Shown here: positions 1-6,185 of the stretch, piece after piece
Numbering within the stretch: position 1 is the first letter of the stretch
Layout: every line of letters starts with the position of its first letter
NCBI GenBank assembly: GCA_046081905.1
Contig: JBJTWS010000072.1
Location: forward strand, 1-8,128
Source: CBW1002 sp046081905
GTDB taxonomy: Bacteria > Cyanobacteriota > Cyanobacteriia > PCC-6307 > Cyanobiaceae
Reading direction: 5' to 3'
Length of the DNA stretch: 8,128 bases
The notes under the pieces: generated by a model
Databases searched by the model: none
What the model was told of the DNA's origin: nothing
What the model saw: only the letters and a program-made list of their open reading frames with translations
Position numbers and translations under genes: made by a program

Positions 1-51
1 CGGGTAGATCCGGGGAAAACCGGCTACTGCCGCTGCGGATGACGGTATTTT

Positions 52-89
52 TGACGGTATAGCCAGCCGGGTCCGGGTCTATACCGTCA
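52..89. repeat. Inner dyad of the left arm (TGACGGTATA / TATACCGTCA)
   Basis: TGACGGTATA at 52-61 and its exact reverse complement at 80-89 flank an 18-nt spacer. Perfect 10-bp half sites at this spacing look like a binding site for a dimeric protein or a recombinase core, but no particular protein can be named. Confidence 0.6.
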
Positions 90-212
90 CCCTGCTTGGT
101 GCCCGGCCGGTCCGGGTCGGGCCGCAGGGCCTGGATCCCCCTGTCACTGAGCATGGCGGACAGCGCCGAAACGCTGGCGCGGGAGGGGATGTCGGCGGTT
201 CAGCAAGGCAGG

Positions 213-249
213 TGACGGTATAGACCGAACCCGGCTGGCTTTACCGTCA
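213..249. repeat. Inner dyad of the right arm
   Basis: This is the mirror copy of the 52-89 dyad. TGACGGTATA at 213-222 faces a half site at 240-249 that carries one mismatch, and the spacer is 17 nt, one base shorter than in the left arm. The first half site is fully preserved, while the second half site and the spacer differ between copies. Confidence 0.55.
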
Positions 250-300
250 AAAATACCGTCATCCGCAGCGGCAGTAGCCGGTTTACCCCGGATCTACCCG

Positions 301-376
301 GACGAGCCAAAAGGGCAGATCGACTGCGCTGGAACAGTTTTGGGATTTCAGCGAATCCCCTCGGATGCTGTCAAAA
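301..376. other. Gene-free stretch between the inverted repeat and tRNA-Ser
   Basis: No credible gene is seen. A 6-bp stem, GGGATT (342-347) with AATCCC (354-359), encloses a 6-nt loop. No T-run follows it on either strand, so it is not a typical intrinsic terminator. Reading out of the tRNA (minus strand), TTTTG follows the mature 3' end directly. Together with 1-300, the first 376 bases hold no gene I can support. Confidence 0.5.
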
Positions 377-461
377 CGGAGAGGGTGGGATTCGAACCCA
401 CGGAAGGTTGCCCTTCAAACGATTTCGAGTCGTTCGCTTTCGACCACTCAGCCACCTCTCC
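377..461 (-). tRNA. trnS-CGA: tRNA-Ser (anticodon CGA, decodes UCG)
   Basis: Read on the minus strand, the gene folds as a class II tRNA. The 7-bp acceptor stem pairs ggagagg (455-461) with cctctcc (378-384). The D arm carries the ctgagtggtcgaaag sequence usual for tRNA-Ser. The anticodon stem aacga/tcgtt encloses loop CTCGAAA, with the anticodon at 425-427. The long variable arm has a GAAGG/CCTTC stem, and the T arm (385-401) contains GGTTCGAATCC. The discriminator base is G (377), as in bacterial serine tRNAs. CCA is not encoded; the next bases are TTT. The gene sits 46 bp downstream of comEC on the same strand. A TAGAGT match (minus strand, at 488-493) is a possible but weak -10 box. The 3' end faces the inverted repeat. 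Confidence 0.97.
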
Positions 462-507
462 CAGCTCCGGCCCTGGCCGGCGGGCCCACTCTAGGGATTG
501 GCCGGTC

Positions 508-2517
508 TCAGCCCGTCTGCAGGGAGCCGCTGTCGCCGCTGGCCTGCCAGCCCGCCGGCAAGGGCTCGCCTGGCTTCGGTGGGGTGCCGCTCCACCAGAG
601 CACCGTCACGCCCGCCTGTCGCAGCTGGCGCCGCTCCCGGGCTGTGGGCTGGAAGCCGAGCCAGAGCGGGGAGCTGGAAGGGCTCCGTCCGCCGGCCTCC
701 CAGCTCCAGAGGTCCTGACGATCCGGCAGCAGCAGCCAGCGCCGTTCCCCGATCCGCAACTGCAGGCCCCGGCTGTCGGCCGCCAGGGCCGTGGCCTCCA
801 GGCCGGGGCTGTGAAGGATCTGCCCCGGCAGCAGGGGCGTGCCGGACTCCCCGGTGCTGAGGCTCAGACCGGCGAGGGCCTGCCAGCAGGGGGGCACCGT
901 GCTGGCCACCGGATCCAGCAGCAGCAGCCAGTCGTAGCGGGGAATGCCCAGGCCGGAGGCCAGCTGGCCGGCCGTGCGGCAGCTCAGGCCATCGCTGCCC
1001 CGGCTGATCAGGGCGGCCCGGCCGTGATGGCGCGCCACCAGCAGGTCGCGGGGGCCCTGATGCACCAGCAGCAGCCGATCGCCGCCGATCCACAGCAGAT
1101 GCAGCACCACCGCGGCGCCCACCAGGCCAGCGCCGAGCCGGCGCCAGCGCCGGGCCAGCTCCGGCACCACCAGGGCCGCGGTGCCCAGCCCCAGCAGCAG
1201 CACCAGGGCCGGCAGGGGGCGGCCGATCTGCCACTGGGCCATCGGCAGGTGTGCCACCCCCTGGCAGAGCAGCAGCAGCGCCTGGGCGAGCCACAGCACC
1301 GGGCGGGCCAGCAGGGGCAGCAGGGCCGGCAGCACGAGGGCCACCAGGGCCAGGCCCATCGCCCCGAGGGTGAGGGGCGTGAGCAGTGGCGCCGCCAGCA
1401 GGTTGGCCGGCACTCCGTAGAGGGGCACCACGCCGAAGTGCAGCACCTGCAGGGGCAGGGTCCAGGCGGTGGCGGCCAGGGGGATCGCCAGGGCGCCGGC
1501 CAGCCACGCCGGCAGCCGTTGCTGCAGCCAGCCCTCCAGCGGCCGGGCCGTGATGATCAGCCCGGCGGTGGCCCCCACGCTCAGTTGGAAGCCCACATCC
1601 TGCAACCAGCCCGGCTGGAGCAGCAGCATCACCCCCACGGTGCTGAGCAGGATCGGCACCGGCCGTCCACGGCGCCGTCCCTCCAGCAGCAGCAGGGCAG
1701 CCCCGGCCATCAGCACTGCCCGCACCACCGAGGGCTGCGGGCCCGCCAGCAGCAGGAACAGCCCCAGGGCACCGGCCGCCAGCAGCAGACGCGGCAACCG
1801 GGGCAGGCGGCGGCTCAGGGGCAGCACGGCCCCCAGCAGCACGCTCAGGTGAAAGCCCGACGCCGCCAGGGCATGGGAGAGTCCCGCCACCCGGAACACC
1901 TCCCGCACCTCCACCGGCAGGGGCACCACGGCACTGCCCAGCACCAGGGCCGCCAGCAGGCCGCCGCGCTCCGCCCCGCCCACCGCGCCGAGGCGCCGGG
2001 CGATGCGGCGCCGCAGATCCGCCACCGGCGTGGCGGGCCGGCGCAGCAGCTGCCACGTCTCCACGGCCAGCTGCCCGCTGAGGCCCTGGCGTGCCAGCCG
2101 CTCCGCGGTGCCGTGCAGCAGCGGATGGGGGGCCGGGGCGGGGTGGCGCACCTTCCCGCTCGCTTCCACCCACCAGCCCTGCTGCAGCGGCGGGCAGGCA
2201 GCGGGAAACAGCAGCTCCACCCGGTCGCTGGAGCCCGCCAGGGGCGCACGGCACGGGGAGTCCGGGCCGCTCCCGGCCCGCGGATCCCCCAGCAGCTGCC
2301 CGCGCACGGTCAGCTCCGCGGCGCTCCCGGGTGGGGTTGCCGTGCGGACAGCCTGATGGTCCTGGTTCGCCGGTTGGAAGGAGCCGGCCAGCCGCAACCC
2401 GAGCAACCCCGCCACCAGCAGGGCGAGCAACAACCGCTGCCAGGGCATCCGTGGGCCGAGGGGGCCCAGGGCTCCCGCCGCTCCCTCCACTGCGTCCATC
2501 GCCCGGCCCCGTGCCAC
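508..2517 (-). CDS. comEC: ComEC/Rec2-type competence protein (DNA uptake channel)
   Basis: This 669-residue integral membrane protein is expected to carry single-stranded DNA across the inner membrane during natural transformation. A hydrophobic N-terminal segment (about 25-46) is followed by a soluble region (about 65-160) where the family has an OB-like domain. The competence domain carries family signatures: AGLSHALAASGFHLSV (211-226), PSVVRAVLMAG (262-272), DVGFQLSVGATAG (307-319) and FGVVPLYGVPANLL (361-374), with many leucine-rich helices up to about 480. The last 190 residues occupy the place of the metallo-beta-lactamase-like domain but show no HxHxDH metal motif. Start is GTG at 2517, 40 bp after the preceding small gene; in-frame ATGs at 2499 and 2448 are alternatives, the latter just before the first hydrophobic stretch. 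The many CTG leucine codons give the CAG runs on the other strand. The family assignment is strong; activity in transformation is inferred. Confidence 0.92.
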   Translation of the reverse strand: MARGRAMDAVEGAAGALGPLGPRMPWQRLLLALLVAGLLGLRLAGSFQPANQDHQAVRTATPPGSAAELTVRGQLLGDPRAGSGPDSPCRAPLAGSSDRVELLFPAACPPLQQGWWVEASGKVRHPAPAPHPLLHGTAERLARQGLSGQLAVETWQLLRRPATPVADLRRRIARRLGAVGGAERGGLLAALVLGSAVVPLPVEVREVFRVAGLSHALAASGFHLSVLLGAVLPLSRRLPRLPRLLLAAGALGLFLLLAGPQPSVVRAVLMAGAALLLLEGRRRGRPVPILLSTVGVMLLLQPGWLQDVGFQLSVGATAGLIITARPLEGWLQQRLPAWLAGALAIPLAATAWTLPLQVLHFGVVPLYGVPANLLAAPLLTPLTLGAMGLALVALVLPALLPLLARPVLWLAQALLLLCQGVAHLPMAQWQIGRPLPALVLLLGLGTAALVVPELARRWRRLGAGLVGAAVVLHLLWIGGDRLLLVHQGPRDLLVARHHGRAALISRGSDGLSCRTAGQLASGLGIPRYDWLLLLDPVASTVPPCWQALAGLSLSTGESGTPLLPGQILHSPGLEATALAADSRGLQLRIGERRWLLLPDRQDLWSWEAGGRSPSSSPLWLGFQPTARERRQLRQAGVTVLWWSGTPPKPGEPLPAGWQASGDSGSLQTG

Positions 2518-2557
2518 CAGGCCAAGGGTTCCCCGCCCCCGGCGACGGGGAGTGCGC

Positions 2558-2749
2558 TCAGAAGCGCGGGATCTTCAGCAGCAGCTCACACAGCTGCGGG
2601 CTGGGCATCGTCTGCCCCACCAGGGGGGCCACCAGCGCCGCCACGGGTCGCAGGCGGCAGGGCCACACCGCCCGCTCGCTGAGGCGCCCCAGCTGGAAAC
2701 TGCCCAGCAGCAGCACCGCCAGCAGCAGGGAGCGGCGCAGGCCGGCCAT
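2558..2749 (-). CDS. Small membrane-anchored protein of unknown function (63 aa)
   Basis: I do not recognise a named family. The ATG-initiated frame starts with a basic N-terminus (MAGLRRS) and a hydrophobic stretch at about residues 7-20. A short polar segment follows (LGRLSERAVW, two cysteines further on) and then a moderately hydrophobic C-terminal half ending LLLKIPRF. It looks like an uncleaved signal anchor or a secreted small protein. It fills the space between glyQ (28 bp away) and comEC (40 bp away) on the same strand, with spacing typical of an operon. That position and the sensible membrane-protein composition support it as real; I saw no independent motif. A competing frame on the same strand (2575-2982) overlaps glyQ heavily and is rejected. 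Confidence 0.6.
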   Translation of the reverse strand: MAGLRRSLLLAVLLLGSFQLGRLSERAVWPCRLRPVAALVAPLVGQTMPSPQLCELLLKIPRF

Positions 2750-2777
2750 GGGGGTGGAGGTCGCCAGAGCGAAGGCC

Positions 2778-3695
2778 TCAGGCTGCGGCCATGGCGGCCT
2801 GCCGTTCCGGTGCCTCCTGCGGTGGCGGCGACGCGAGCAGCGGGAAGCCCAGGGCCTCGCGCTCGGCCAGCCAGGCCTCCGCCACCTGGCGGGCCAGGGT
2901 GCGGATGCGGCCGATCGTGGCGGTGCGCTCGGTCACGGAGATCACGCCGCGGGCCTCCAGCAGGTTGAAGGTGTGGCTGCACTTCAGCACGAAATCGAGG
3001 GCCGGTGCCGGCAGCCCCTTCGCCACCAGATCGGTGGCTTCCGCCTCATATAGGGCGAACAGCTGCTGCAGCCGCTCGGGGTTGGAGGCCTCGAAGTTGT
3101 AGGTGCACTGGCCCTTCTCGAAGGGCAGCCAGATCTCTCCGTAGGAGCGCTCACCGTTCCAGGAGAGATCCCAGATGCTCTCCACGTCCTGGAGGTACAT
3201 CGCCAGGCGCTCGAGGCCGTAGGTGATCTCGATCGACACCGGCCGGCAGTCGATTCCGCCGCACTGCTGGAAGTAGGTGAACTGGGTCACCTCCATGCCA
3301 TCCAGCCACACTTCCCAGCCCACGCCCCAGGCGCCCAGCGTCGGCGATTCCCAGTTGTCCTCCACGAAGCGGATGTCGTGGTCCTCGGCGCGGATGCCCA
3401 GGGCCTCCAGCGAGGCGAGGTAGGTCTCCTGGATGCCATCGGGGCTGGGCTTGATCAGCACCTGGTACTGGAAATAGTGCTGCGCCCGGTTGGGGTTGTC
3501 GCCGTAGCGGCCGTCGGTGGGGCGGCGGCAGGGTTCCGGGTAGGCCACGGCCCAGGGCTCGGGCCCGATCGCCCGCAGCACCGTTTGGGGGCTCATGGTG
3601 CCCGCCCCCTTCTCGGTGTCGTAGGGCTGCAGGATCAGGCAGCCCCGCTCGGCCCAGAAGCGGTTGAGGGTGCTGATGATGTCCTGGAAGTGCAT
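2778..3695 (-). CDS. glyQ: Glycyl-tRNA synthetase alpha subunit
   Basis: This is the 305-residue alpha chain of the bacterial-type (alpha2beta2) glycyl-tRNA synthetase, a class II enzyme that joins glycine to tRNA-Gly in the cytosol. The alpha chain carries the catalytic core. The start MHFQDIISTLNRFWAERGC is characteristic of the family. The nucleotide- and glycine-binding core includes LQPYDTEKGAGTMSP (22-36), PCRRPTDGRYGDNPNR (55-70, motif 2 region) and GGIDCRPVSIEITYGLERLA (146-165, motif 3 region). The length matches the usual value of about 300, apart from a short Ala/Pro-rich tail after residue 285. ATG at 3695 is clear. No strong ribosome-binding site precedes it, and no T-box-like leader is visible in the 55 bp before the gene. 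The beta subunit gene (glyS) is not in the window; in cyanobacteria it usually lies elsewhere. Confidence 0.98.
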   Translation of the reverse strand: MHFQDIISTLNRFWAERGCLILQPYDTEKGAGTMSPQTVLRAIGPEPWAVAYPEPCRRPTDGRYGDNPNRAQHYFQYQVLIKPSPDGIQETYLASLEALGIRAEDHDIRFVEDNWESPTLGAWGVGWEVWLDGMEVTQFTYFQQCGGIDCRPVSIEITYGLERLAMYLQDVESIWDLSWNGERSYGEIWLPFEKGQCTYNFEASNPERLQQLFALYEAEATDLVAKGLPAPALDFVLKCSHTFNLLEARGVISVTERTATIGRIRTLARQVAEAWLAEREALGFPLLASPPPQEAPERQAAMAAA

Positions 3696-3750
3696 GGCAA
3701 GGCCGGCCCTGGGGCGATCGGGGCATTCTCCATCCCGGCCCCGGACCGGA

Positions 3751-4536
3751 TCAGGAGGGGGAGTTCTCCAGGAGGCGGCTGAGCGACTGGCTCACCGATT
3801 CGCGGGGCTGGCAGAGAGCCTCGAACTGCTCGGGCGGCAGGGCCTTGCTCCAGAGCCAGCCCTGGCCGTGCTCCACCCCCAGCCGCCGCAGGAAGGCGGC
3901 TTCCGATTCGGTCTCGATCCCCTCAGCGCACACATCCACGTCAATGCCGTGGCAGCCGCCCGTGAGCCAGCGCAGGAACCGCTGGCGGTAGAGGTCGGAG
4001 TCGCAGTGGGCCACGATGCTGCGGTCCACCTTCACCTTGCTGTAGTTGAAGGCCAGCATGTGGGAGAGGGGAGCCTCGCCCACGCCGAAATCGTCGACGG
4101 CGATGGTGTGGAGCTGCGAGAGCTCGTTGATGAACTGCGTTTCGGGCGGCCCCGCCACGCCCTTTTCCACCACTTCGATCACCAGACGCTTGCCCACCTG
4201 ACGGCGCAGGGCATCGAGGTCTTCGACCGCCTGAGAGATGGGCCGGAAGAAGGAACGGCCGGATCCGATGAAGCGGCAGGACAGATTCACCGACAGCCAC
4301 ACACTGGTCTGGGAGCGGCTGAGGTGGCGCAGCGCAAACAGGAAGGCGTCCTGCCCCACCCGCAGGTTGAGAACGGGATCCTCCTCCAGGGCTTCGAGGG
4401 CCTCCCGGCTGGGGGGCTGGCCCTCGGGCCGCCAGAGCAGTTCACCCCCGCAGACCTGGTTGGTGCGCAGATCCACCACGGGTTGGATGTGGAAGGTCTC
4501 CAGTTGGCGGGCTGGGGGGGTGAAGCCGCTCAACAT
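3751..4536 (-). CDS. Stand-alone EAL-domain protein, probable c-di-GMP phosphodiesterase
   Basis: This 261-residue protein is little more than one EAL domain, expected to cleave cyclic-di-GMP to pGpG. Residues matching the known catalytic set are all present: E32 in GGELLWRP (EAL position), N84 in WLSVNLS, E121 and E124 in LVIEVVEKG, D148-D149 in VDDFGVG, K169 in KVKVDRS, E205 in CAEGIETE and Q225 in HGQGWLWS. No GGDEF, PAS, GAF, receiver or membrane segment is attached, so any sensing must come from a partner. ATG at 4536 is the only good start in the frame after the upstream gene's stop; a longer frame reaching 4857 would overlap the neighbouring EAL gene. It lies 37 bp downstream of its degenerate paralogue on the same strand, so the two are probably co-transcribed. 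Enzymatic activity is inferred from conserved residues. Confidence 0.92.
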   Translation of the reverse strand: MLSGFTPPARQLETFHIQPVVDLRTNQVCGGELLWRPEGQPPSREALEALEEDPVLNLRVGQDAFLFALRHLSRSQTSVWLSVNLSCRFIGSGRSFFRPISQAVEDLDALRRQVGKRLVIEVVEKGVAGPPETQFINELSQLHTIAVDDFGVGEAPLSHMLAFNYSKVKVDRSIVAHCDSDLYRQRFLRWLTGGCHGIDVDVCAEGIETESEAAFLRRLGVEHGQGWLWSKALPPEQFEALCQPRESVSQSLSRLLENSPS

Positions 4537-4573
4537 GGCTGGGAACCCGCATCGTCGAATTACAGCGAGAGCG

Positions 4574-5368
4574 CTACCGAAAATCCGTGTCGGTAGCCAC
4601 TCTTGCAAGTTCGTCCCTTCTGCGGTATTCCCCGGTTCGGTAAGGCCCCGCCTCGCCCACCAGGGACTGGAAGCTCTCCGGCGGCAGGGGCGGATGCCAG
4701 AGAGGCCCGTGGCCCAGGTCCACCCCCAGGCGCCGCAGCAGGGCCGCCTGCGAGGCCGTGACCACGCCCCCCACGGCGAGCGGCACCTCCACCGCGTGGC
4801 AGGCGCCCACCAGCCAGCGCAGTAACCGCTGCTGCGCCGCGCTGCTGTCGGCGCCATCGGCCAGGGAGGCGGTGACCGAAACGCGCTGGAAGGGGAGGGC
4901 CAGCAGCTGGGGGATCACGGGTTCCTCGGTGCTCCCGAGGCGCACGGTGAGCGTGTGCAGCTCCGCCAGGTTGGACAGCAGGGGCGAGCCGCGCAGCTCC
5001 TGCCCGCTGCCGGGCTCACCCTGGAGGCCCACCACGAGGCGCCGTCCGCTGCGCCGGCGCAGGGCTTCGAGATCCTCCACCCGGCGGGAGAGGGCCCGGA
5101 AGAGGCCGCGCATCGAGGGGAGCAGCGCCGGCGGCAGCACCACCGAGAGCCAGAGGGGCTCCGGCAGCCGCTCCAGCAGCTGCAGGGCCAACTGGAGCTG
5201 TTCTGTGCTCACCTCCAGGGCCGTGATCGGATCCTCCGCCAGGGCCTGCAGCGCCTCCGGCTCGGCGGGCCGGTCCTCGGGCCACCAGCAGAGGTTGCCG
5301 CCGTCGAGCTGGTCGCGGCCGAGGTGGATCACCGGTTCGATCCGGAAGTCCTGCACGGTTGCGGCCAC
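4574..5368 (-). CDS. Degenerate EAL-domain paralogue lacking catalytic residues
   Basis: This 264-residue protein is a clear relative of the next EAL gene downstream. Shared stretches include VEDLEALRRRSGRRLV (97-112), LLRWLVGACH (181-190) and ALLRRLGVDLGHG (208-220). Every catalytic position aligned with that neighbour is changed: N25 replaces Glu of EAL, V77 replaces Asn, G114 and G117 replace the two Glu, R143-L144 replace Asp-Asp, S164 replaces Lys, G199 replaces Glu and H219 replaces Gln. The reading frame is intact and the fold-determining hydrophobic pattern is kept, so it looks like a maintained non-enzymatic protein rather than a decaying pseudogene. It probably no longer hydrolyses or binds cyclic-di-GMP in the usual way. 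Its C-terminal 25 residues are charged and arginine-rich. Start is GTG at 5368 with a purine-rich site just upstream. Function is unknown; a regulatory or dimerisation role with the downstream EAL protein is inference. Confidence 0.85.
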   Translation of the reverse strand: MAATVQDFRIEPVIHLGRDQLDGGNLCWWPEDRPAEPEALQALAEDPITALEVSTEQLQLALQLLERLPEPLWLSVVLPPALLPSMRGLFRALSRRVEDLEALRRRSGRRLVVGLQGEPGSGQELRGSPLLSNLAELHTLTVRLGSTEEPVIPQLLALPFQRVSVTASLADGADSSAAQQRLLRWLVGACHAVEVPLAVGGVVTASQAALLRRLGVDLGHGPLWHPPLPPESFQSLVGEAGPYRTGEYRRRDELARVATDTDFR

Positions 5369-5372
5369 GGAA

Positions 5373-5378
5373 CTCTCC
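5373..5378 (-). promoter_or_regulatory. Ribosome-binding site supporting the GTG start at 5368
   Basis: On the minus strand, GGAGAG ends four bases before the GTG codon at 5368. The spacing is short but usable. It favours this start over the in-frame GTG at 5356. Confidence 0.45.
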
Positions 5379-5431
5379 GACGCTAGGAGCCCGTCCCGTG
5401 GAACTCCGGGCGCCCTGCCTCCGCTTCTGCC

Positions 5432-6166
5432 TCAGCCCTGCAGCTGCAGCAGCCCCATCTGCCCGGCTGCCAGCAGGCGATGGCGGGCGAGCGGGAAGCC
5501 CGCCGCCCGGGCCAGCTCCTCCTGCTGTGCCCCCGTGGGGAAGCGCGCCAGGCTCTCCTCGAGGTAGGCGTACTGGGCCTCAAGCCCCGCCTGCCGTGCC
5601 ATCGGCACCACCACCCGCCGCAGGGCGAACCGCTGGGCTCTCTGCGTCAGCCGCTCCCGGATGGCCGCGCCCGGGCTCCCGGCTCCCTCCGGGTCTGGGC
5701 GGTTGAAATCCAGCACCGCCGCCCGTCCGCCGGGGCGCAGCACCCGGCGCAGCTCCCCCAGTCCGGCGGCGGGATCGCTGAGGTTGCGCAGGCCGTAGGC
5801 CATCACGGCTCCGTCCGCCCAGCCATCGGGGAGCCCGGTGGCGAGGGCATCGCCCTGCCGCCACTCCAGCGGCAGCCAGGGTTGCCTCCGGCTGCGCTCG
5901 AGGGCCCGCCCCAGGGGCGCCGCCGCCGCGTCGAGTCCCAGCACCAGGCCCCCCGGGCGCACCGCAGCGGCCATCACCAGGGCCAGGTCGCCGGTGCCGC
6001 AGCAGAGATCGAGCAGCCGCTGGCCGGGACGGGGCCGCAGCCAGGCCACCGCCTGCCGCTTCCAGATCCGGTGCAGTCCCAGGCTGAGCAGGTCGTTGAG
6101 GCGGTCGTAGGCGGGGGCGATGCTCTCGAACAGCTCGCGCACCGCGCCGGCATCACCGGACTTCAC
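5432..6166 (-). CDS. menG: Demethylphylloquinone methyltransferase (MenG/UbiE family)
   Basis: This SAM-dependent C-methyltransferase of the UbiE/MenG family has, in cyanobacteria, the role of methylating 2-phytyl-1,4-naphthoquinone in the last step of phylloquinone synthesis, supplying the quinone of photosystem I. With the chosen start it has 244 residues. FESIAPAYDRLNDLLSLGLH (13-32) is the family's N-terminal signature. LLDLCCGTGDLAL (51-63) is the SAM-binding motif I, MAYGLRNLSDP (122-132) is the second family signature, and LRPGGRAAVLDFNRP (143-157) follows. The open frame extends to ATG at 6223, but that would overlap the upstream gene and add an unconserved leader. GTG at 6166 falls where homologues begin and leaves a 19-bp gap, so I prefer it. 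The high-GC codon usage matches its neighbours. Assignment to phylloquinone rather than ubiquinone follows from the cyanobacterial context. Confidence 0.93.
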   Translation of the reverse strand: MKSGDAGAVRELFESIAPAYDRLNDLLSLGLHRIWKRQAVAWLRPRPGQRLLDLCCGTGDLALVMAAAVRPGGLVLGLDAAAAPLGRALERSRRQPWLPLEWRQGDALATGLPDGWADGAVMAYGLRNLSDPAAGLGELRRVLRPGGRAAVLDFNRPDPEGAGSPGAAIRERLTQRAQRFALRRVVVPMARQAGLEAQYAYLEESLARFPTGAQQEELARAAGFPLARHRLLAAGQMGLLQLQG

Positions 6167-6185
6167 GGGGGTGGAGGGGAGGCCC

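Larger units (their letters stand above)
1..300. repeat. Large imperfect inverted repeat with six TGACGGTA octamers
   Basis: Positions 1-97 and the reverse complement of 204-300 align almost end to end. The outer 70 bases differ at only two positions (16 and 60, counted from the left edge). The inner part aligns with one substitution and small indels. The spacer is about 98-203. The octamer TGACGGTA occurs at 40-47, 52-59 and 213-220, and inverted at 82-89, 242-249 and 254-261, so each arm holds a close direct pair (12-nt period) plus one inverted copy. The left arm begins at the window edge and may extend further. The element lies 77 bp beyond the 3' end of the tRNA-Ser gene, a place where integrative elements often insert, but no integrase or att duplication is visible. 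It may be a mobile-element remnant, a recombinase or protein-binding site, or a fold-back assembly artefact. The repeat is certain; its function is unknown. Confidence 0.9.

Noticed and set aside
342..359. Possible intrinsic terminator after tRNA-Ser
   Set aside because: The stem is only 6 bp and is followed by AAAAC in the transcription direction, not by a T-run.
900..1830. Repeated CAGCAG tracts as a trinucleotide or CRISPR-like repeat
   Set aside because: The tracts are irregular and correspond to leucine codons (CTG) in comEC; there are no uniform repeats with unique spacers.
491..2254. A 587-codon Gly/Ala/Pro-rich open frame on the minus strand
   Set aside because: It is a shifted frame of comEC kept open by high GC; the overlapping 508-2517 frame has clear family motifs.
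340..2682. A 780-codon glutamine-rich open frame on the plus strand
   Set aside because: It runs antisense to comEC and through the tRNA-Ser gene. Its Gln runs are the complement of CTG leucine codons in comEC, and it has no domain-like sequence.
4537..4857. An N-terminal extension of the downstream EAL protein
   Set aside because: The extension would overlap the neighbouring EAL gene in another frame and has an Arg/Trp/Pro-rich composition typical of a shadow frame. ATG 4536 lies directly before the EAL domain.
5438..5449. CTGCAGCTGCAG palindrome near the menG end
   Set aside because: It lies in coding sequence and is explained by alternating Leu and Gln codons of the C-terminus (LLQLQG).
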